From contig JAVVPO010000007.1 of NCBI GenBank assembly GCA_036655715.1, forward strand, positions 1-64,000: DNA of 64,000 nt. Reading direction: 5' to 3'. The notes beneath the pieces were generated by a model. It did no database searches. It saw only the letters and a program-made list of their open reading frames with translations, and was not told the origin of the DNA. This document shows positions 60,889 to 64,000 of the stretch, piece after piece. A program made the translations under genes and the position numbers. This DNA is from JAVVPO01 sp036655715. GTDB lineage: Bacteria > Bacillota > Clostridia > Lachnospirales > Cellulosilyticaceae. The stretch's first letter is position 1. Each line of letters opens with the position of its first letter.

Positions 60889-62385
60889 ATGTGTAAGAAT
60901 CTAATAAGTGAGCACATTTTTTTATTCCCGTTTGCATGGGAAATCAAAGAGCAAAGTAAGGGATATTTATTTAAACAACATAAACAAATTAACCAAGGAT
61001 TGTTTGATAGGTTAGAGGGATGGGAAAATGAATATCTCGATATCCAAACAGATTCAGATTATAATGAATTTGTATACTTCTACAAACCTGTAAGAGCAGC
61101 GCTTTATACAAAAGGGGATGCGCCTGTTCTCGTACTTAATTATAAAAGCAAGTTGTTAAAGCAGTCTGGAGAGATGATTTTAGAAGTAGGGGAAGACCGT
61201 TATATATTAGAGGTAGTTAGGCTGAGTCTAAAAATCTACAAGAGTGGGGTGGGGATACTAAGTATTAATATTAAAAATAATCAGTATAAATCCCCTGAAG
61301 ATATCATCAATATTAATAGCTTTAGTAAAAGTATCTATCCGTCCGTTCTTCCTATAGAAAAAAGTTGGCAAGACATTTATCCAAAGTATGTCCAAATCAA
61401 ATTAGATGAAAGTTATAGTATAGATGACCATTTTGATAAAGACTATAAGAAGATGCCAGGACGTATAACCGATGTTATTATGTATGTATTAGGCAGTAGC
61501 TTTACTTGTGATAGAGAAGAACTTGTTGAAAATAAGATACTTATAGAACCAGTAATAGGAAGTCATATGATTACGCTATGTCTTTATCAAAACAACAAAA
61601 TGGTAAAAGATATTATGACAGAGCGTATAGACAAAGGATTTTTGCACACTTTTATGCTCCTCAGTAAGAAAGAAAGGCACATAGGCAAAGTCGATTATTT
61701 AAATACCCCTTATAGAATATATGGGATAAGTATGTTTGCGCTTATTTGCATATCTGCCAAAAATATAGAAAGCAAGGTCTATGACCAACTAGTCGGCTTG
61801 ATTTTGGTGCAAAAAGCTAGCTTACTTAATTTCTCAAGTCAAATAGCAACTATTTCTACATTGCCCAAGAATGAGTTAGTTCCTGCGATACAAAGTGTTT
61901 ATGAAATTTACATCCAATTTATCAATCAAATGTACTTTGATGAGATTACAGAAGATATTCAAGGGTCTATGATTTACAAAATGTTTATGAATCAATTAAA
62001 CATTAAAGAAGAACTTAAGCAACTAGATTTTGAAATGAAGGAAGTCCATGAGTATGCGGAGTTAGTAGATCAGACTCAATCTAGAATTAGAATGGATGGA
62101 CTGACTATAATAGGAGCCTCTCTTGTGGTACCTACCTTTGTAACGGGGTTTTTCGGAATGAATATTATGGAAGATAAGTTTACAAGCTGGTGGGAACACC
62201 GAGAAATTGCCCTATGGTTTAATAGCTATGTGGCATTGCCAATCCTACTCATACTATCTATTTGGATTTGGAATAGAAATAGGGGAAAAGATAACAGGTT
62301 TATTAAATTGGTGCTAATGGTAGCCATAGTGATTAATATACTTATTATTTTCTTATATGGATGTGGTTTAGACTCACTCGTTTAG
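60889..62385 (+). CDS. Divergent CorA-like membrane protein with an extra C-terminal helix
   Basis: A roughly 498-residue protein. About 400 residues of soluble N-terminal sequence without recognised domain end in a long helix (MKEVHEYAELVDQTQSRIRM). TIIGASLVVPTFVTGFFGMN then matches TM1 of CorA Mg2+ channels with the GMN selectivity motif near residue 422. A second helix (YVALPILLILSIWIW) follows, and, unlike CorA, a third (FIKLVLMVAIVINILIIFLYG). The N-terminal domain is longer than CorA's. TAGGA is correctly spaced for 60889; an ATG at 60880 is the alternative. Divalent cation transport is plausible but unproven. Confidence 0.7.
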   Translation: MCKNLISEHIFLFPFAWEIKEQSKGYLFKQHKQINQGLFDRLEGWENEYLDIQTDSDYNEFVYFYKPVRAALYTKGDAPVLVLNYKSKLLKQSGEMILEVGEDRYILEVVRLSLKIYKSGVGILSINIKNNQYKSPEDIININSFSKSIYPSVLPIEKSWQDIYPKYVQIKLDESYSIDDHFDKDYKKMPGRITDVIMYVLGSSFTCDREELVENKILIEPVIGSHMITLCLYQNNKMVKDIMTERIDKGFLHTFMLLSKKERHIGKVDYLNTPYRIYGISMFALICISAKNIESKVYDQLVGLILVQKASLLNFSSQIATISTLPKNELVPAIQSVYEIYIQFINQMYFDEITEDIQGSMIYKMFMNQLNIKEELKQLDFEMKEVHEYAELVDQTQSRIRMDGLTIIGASLVVPTFVTGFFGMNIMEDKFTSWWEHREIALWFNSYVALPILLILSIWIWNRNRGKDNRFIKLVLMVAIVINILIIFLYGCGLDSLV

Positions 62386-62395
62386 AGGTGAAAGC

Positions 62396-62424
62396 TTGGA
62401 TATAGGCGCTATCTTTGATACAAT
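62396..62424 (+). promoter_or_regulatory. gpsA promoter
   Basis: TTGGAT (62396-62401), 17-base spacer and TACAAT (62419-62424) preceded by TGA (extended -10), 51 bases before the gpsA start. Confidence 0.65.
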
Positions 62425-62475
62425 AGAATAAAAGAAAACTTGGTTTAAAAATAGATACTACAAGGAGGATATAGC

Positions 62476-63438
62476 ATGAATATTTCAGTTTTAGGATGTG
62501 GTAGATGGGGGAGCTTTTTGGCATGGTACGCTCATAGAGTAGGTCATAAGGTAACCCTTTGGGGAAGAGAAGATTCTAGAAATTTAGAGGAACTTCAAAA
62601 AAATAGAAAAAATCAATACTTACAGTTATCAGAAGAAATTCATCTCACAGATGATTTAGATGAGGCAGTCAAACAGGCAGAAATCATACTGATTTCTATT
62701 AGTGCGCAGCAGCTAAGAAACTTTGCTAAAACACTTTATCAACTAGAGAATACAGATGAAAAGATATTTGTACTTTGCATGAAAGGATTAGAATCAAGTA
62801 GTGGCAAACGTCTATCACAAGTTTTTAAAGAAGAAATGGGTAGTGGCAGCCAGGTTGGCGTATGGATGGGGCCTGGGCATGTGCAAGACTTTACAAGAGA
62901 CATTCCTAACTGCATGGTAATAGGGAGTGAGACTATAGAAATTACTAAGCGTGTTGTAGAAGCCTTTAATAGCGAGTTAATAAGATTCTACTATGGACAA
63001 GATTTAATTGGCAATGAAGTAGGAGCAGCTACCAAAAATGTAGTAGGGATAGCAGCTGGTATGCTAGATGGAGCAGGATATAGCAGCTTAAAAGGGGCAC
63101 TTATGGCAAGAGGAACGAGAGAGATCTCTAGGCTAGTAAGAGCTATGGGTGGCAATGATATTACGATTTACGGACTAAGTCATTTAGGAGATTATGAAGC
63201 AACCCTCTTTTCAGCCTATAGTAATAATAGAAGATTTGGAGAAGACTTTGTCAAAGGCATTCCCTTTGATAAACTAGCTGAAGGGGTAGCCACTATAGAA
63301 GCCATCCATAAGCTAGGAGAAACTTATCATGTAGAGCTACCTATATGTCATGCACTTTACGAGATACTATTTAATGGGAAAGAAACTTCTTCTGCATTAA
63401 TTGACTTGTTCCTACGACCTGTTAAGTTTGAGTTTTAA
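62476..63438 (+). CDS. gpsA: Glycerol-3-phosphate dehydrogenase [NAD(P)+]
   Basis: A 320-residue enzyme making sn-glycerol-3-phosphate for phospholipid synthesis. The Rossmann motif VLGCGRWGSFLAWYAHRVGH is at the N-terminus, and the catalytic Lys region NEVGAATKNVVGIAAGMLDG with RGTREISRL follows. A short variant is suggested by WMGPGHVQDFTRDIPN where longer GpsA proteins have GPSFAxE. AAGGAGG precedes the ATG. The downstream gene is uppP, so lipid and cell-wall precursor functions sit together. Confidence 0.93.
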   Translation: MNISVLGCGRWGSFLAWYAHRVGHKVTLWGREDSRNLEELQKNRKNQYLQLSEEIHLTDDLDEAVKQAEIILISISAQQLRNFAKTLYQLENTDEKIFVLCMKGLESSSGKRLSQVFKEEMGSGSQVGVWMGPGHVQDFTRDIPNCMVIGSETIEITKRVVEAFNSELIRFYYGQDLIGNEVGAATKNVVGIAAGMLDGAGYSSLKGALMARGTREISRLVRAMGGNDITIYGLSHLGDYEATLFSAYSNNRRFGEDFVKGIPFDKLAEGVATIEAIHKLGETYHVELPICHALYEILFNGKETSSALIDLFLRPVKFEF

Positions 63439-63466
63439 AATAGTCAAACCTCCATAGGGCTAGTGA

Positions 63467-63653
63467 AGAGGTGATAAAAATGATTTTGCTATAACCAAGT
63501 TACAGATGGATTTTGATTCTCTAGCATGTTAGAATACATGTGAAGCTATATAAACACCCATCATCTCTGGCATATAGAGGTATGAGCCACAGGCAGAAGA
63601 TTCGTAATGCTTTAATAGCGGGTCTTTCTGCACTTTTGTGGAAGGCCTTATTT
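63467..63653 (+). promoter_or_regulatory. Structured leader with terminator/antiterminator upstream of uppP
   Basis: The 306-base region between gpsA and uppP folds. AGAGGTGAT (63467-63475) pairs with ATCATCTCT (63560-63568), GGCATA with TATGAGCC (63569 on), and AGCATGT with ACATGTGAAGCT. Near the end, GGTCTTTCTGCAC / GTGGAAGGCC (63621-63647) followed by TTATTT is a terminator, while GCAGAAGA (63593-63600) can instead pair with TCTTTCTGC (63623-63631) and break it. This is the layout of a riboswitch or attenuator. I could not match it to yybP-ykoY, M-box, lysine, T-box, cobalamin, SAM or other classes I checked by motif. Confidence 0.55.
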
Positions 63654-63744
63654 GCATGTAAGTAAGCCTGAAATTAAAAAATAGCTTTTACATAGCAAGT
63701 TTTATAGGATTCAATAAATAAGATGTGAAATAGGAGGATTATGA

Positions 63745-64000
63745 ATGGAATTTTTAGAGTTATTTAAAGCAATTATTCTTGGGGTAGTGGAGGGAATCAC
63801 AGAGTGGCTTCCTATCAGTAGTACAGGACATATGATATTAGTGGATGAGTTTTTACAGCTGAATGTAACCGCTGCATTTAAGGAAATGTTCTTTGTAGTG
63901 ATTCAGTTAGGTGCTATTATGGCGGTTGTGGTGCTGTATTTTGAAAAGCTCCTTCCGGTATCTTTTGATAACGGAATTAAATTAAAAAAAGAAACCATTT
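63745..64000 (+). CDS. uppP: Undecaprenyl-diphosphatase, cut off by window end
   Basis: The first 85 residues of UppP/BacA: MEFLELFKAIILGVVEGITE with the active-site segment WLPISSTGHMIL, then 'FFVVIQLGAIMAVVVLYFEKL'. The enzyme removes a phosphate from undecaprenyl diphosphate on the outer face of the membrane, recycling the lipid carrier for peptidoglycan, and confers bacitracin tolerance. AGGAGG lies before the ATG at 63745; the nearer ATG at 63741 is in another frame and stops after eight codons. Confidence 0.95.
   Translation, partial: MEFLELFKAIILGVVEGITEWLPISSTGHMILVDEFLQLNVTAAFKEMFFVVIQLGAIMAVVVLYFEKLLPVSFDNGIKLKKETI

Noticed and set aside
62476..63438. gpsA considered as a possible pseudogene because the GPSFAxE motif reads GPGHVQD
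   Set aside because: The frame is full length, the Rossmann motif and catalytic Lys region are intact, and this looks like a family variant.

Overview
The window is a 64 kb stretch of a low-GC Firmicutes chromosome, most likely a spore-forming anaerobic Clostridia member (Lachnospirales/Cellulosilyticum-like is a guess from gene content, not a measurement). The signs are the AT-rich sequence, strong AGGAGG ribosome binding sites, RecU, a T-box upstream of valS, a purine riboswitch upstream of xpt, the prkA-yhbH-spoVR sporulation/stress operon, and several secreted proteins with the copper-amine-oxidase-N 'stalk' domain common in Clostridia. Two runs of exactly 100 Ns (12140-12239 and 29902-30001) show that it is a draft scaffold.

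Layout. 1-6442: a cut-off stalk-domain secreted protein, a Ca2+/Mn2+ P-type ATPase behind a recognisable yybP-ykoY (Mn2+) riboswitch, small proteins, a YjdF-like membrane protein and a YjiH-type membrane protein. 6672-10715: an ABC-F ATPase (Uup/YfmR type), a gene graveyard containing an internally deleted fic gene, a BFD-type [2Fe-2S] protein and a Na+-dependent NSS-family transporter. 10960-15671: an S1-domain protein, a gap, a truncated membrane protein, then T-box / small membrane protein / valS. 15749-22643: catalase, DUF488 protein, a PspA-Cys-rich-Ser-rich envelope-stress operon, citrate synthase and DegV. 23130-29719: a five-gene oligopeptide/dipeptide ABC transporter operon plus a small membrane protein. 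29868-32456: purine riboswitch (cut by the gap), xpt, and a membrane-anchored MutS relative. 32522-37275: a protein with a His/Cys/Asp repeat tail, glycogen branching enzyme, an ISL3-transposase-derived protein without catalytic residues, and tRNA-Thr(CGT). 37420-40021: argGH with an ArgR-type operator on its promoter. 40271-46711: YesL-like protein, MetY, YHS-like anchor, divergent polysaccharide deacetylase and an M16C peptidase. 46904-52614: unknowns, SDR, RluA-type pseudouridine synthase, TPR-like protein, recU and a GH26-like lipoprotein. 52701-64000: prkA-yhbH-spoVR, a small conserved protein, a stalk-domain surface protein, a YycJ/WalJ-type nuclease, a divergent CorA-like protein, gpsA, and uppP (cut by the window end) behind an apparently undescribed structured leader.

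Most of the region is ordinary core genome. RNA-level control is unusually visible: Mn2+ riboswitch, T-box, purine riboswitch, the uppP leader and many strong terminators. There is no prophage, CRISPR array, intact insertion sequence or obvious defence island. The features most worth a second look are the uppP leader (63467-63653), the metal-binding repeat tail protein (32522-34075), the catalytically dead ISL3 derivative (36556-37119), the PspA triad (18035-19923), the membrane MutS protein (30672-32456) and the CorA-like protein with a third membrane helix (60889-62385).
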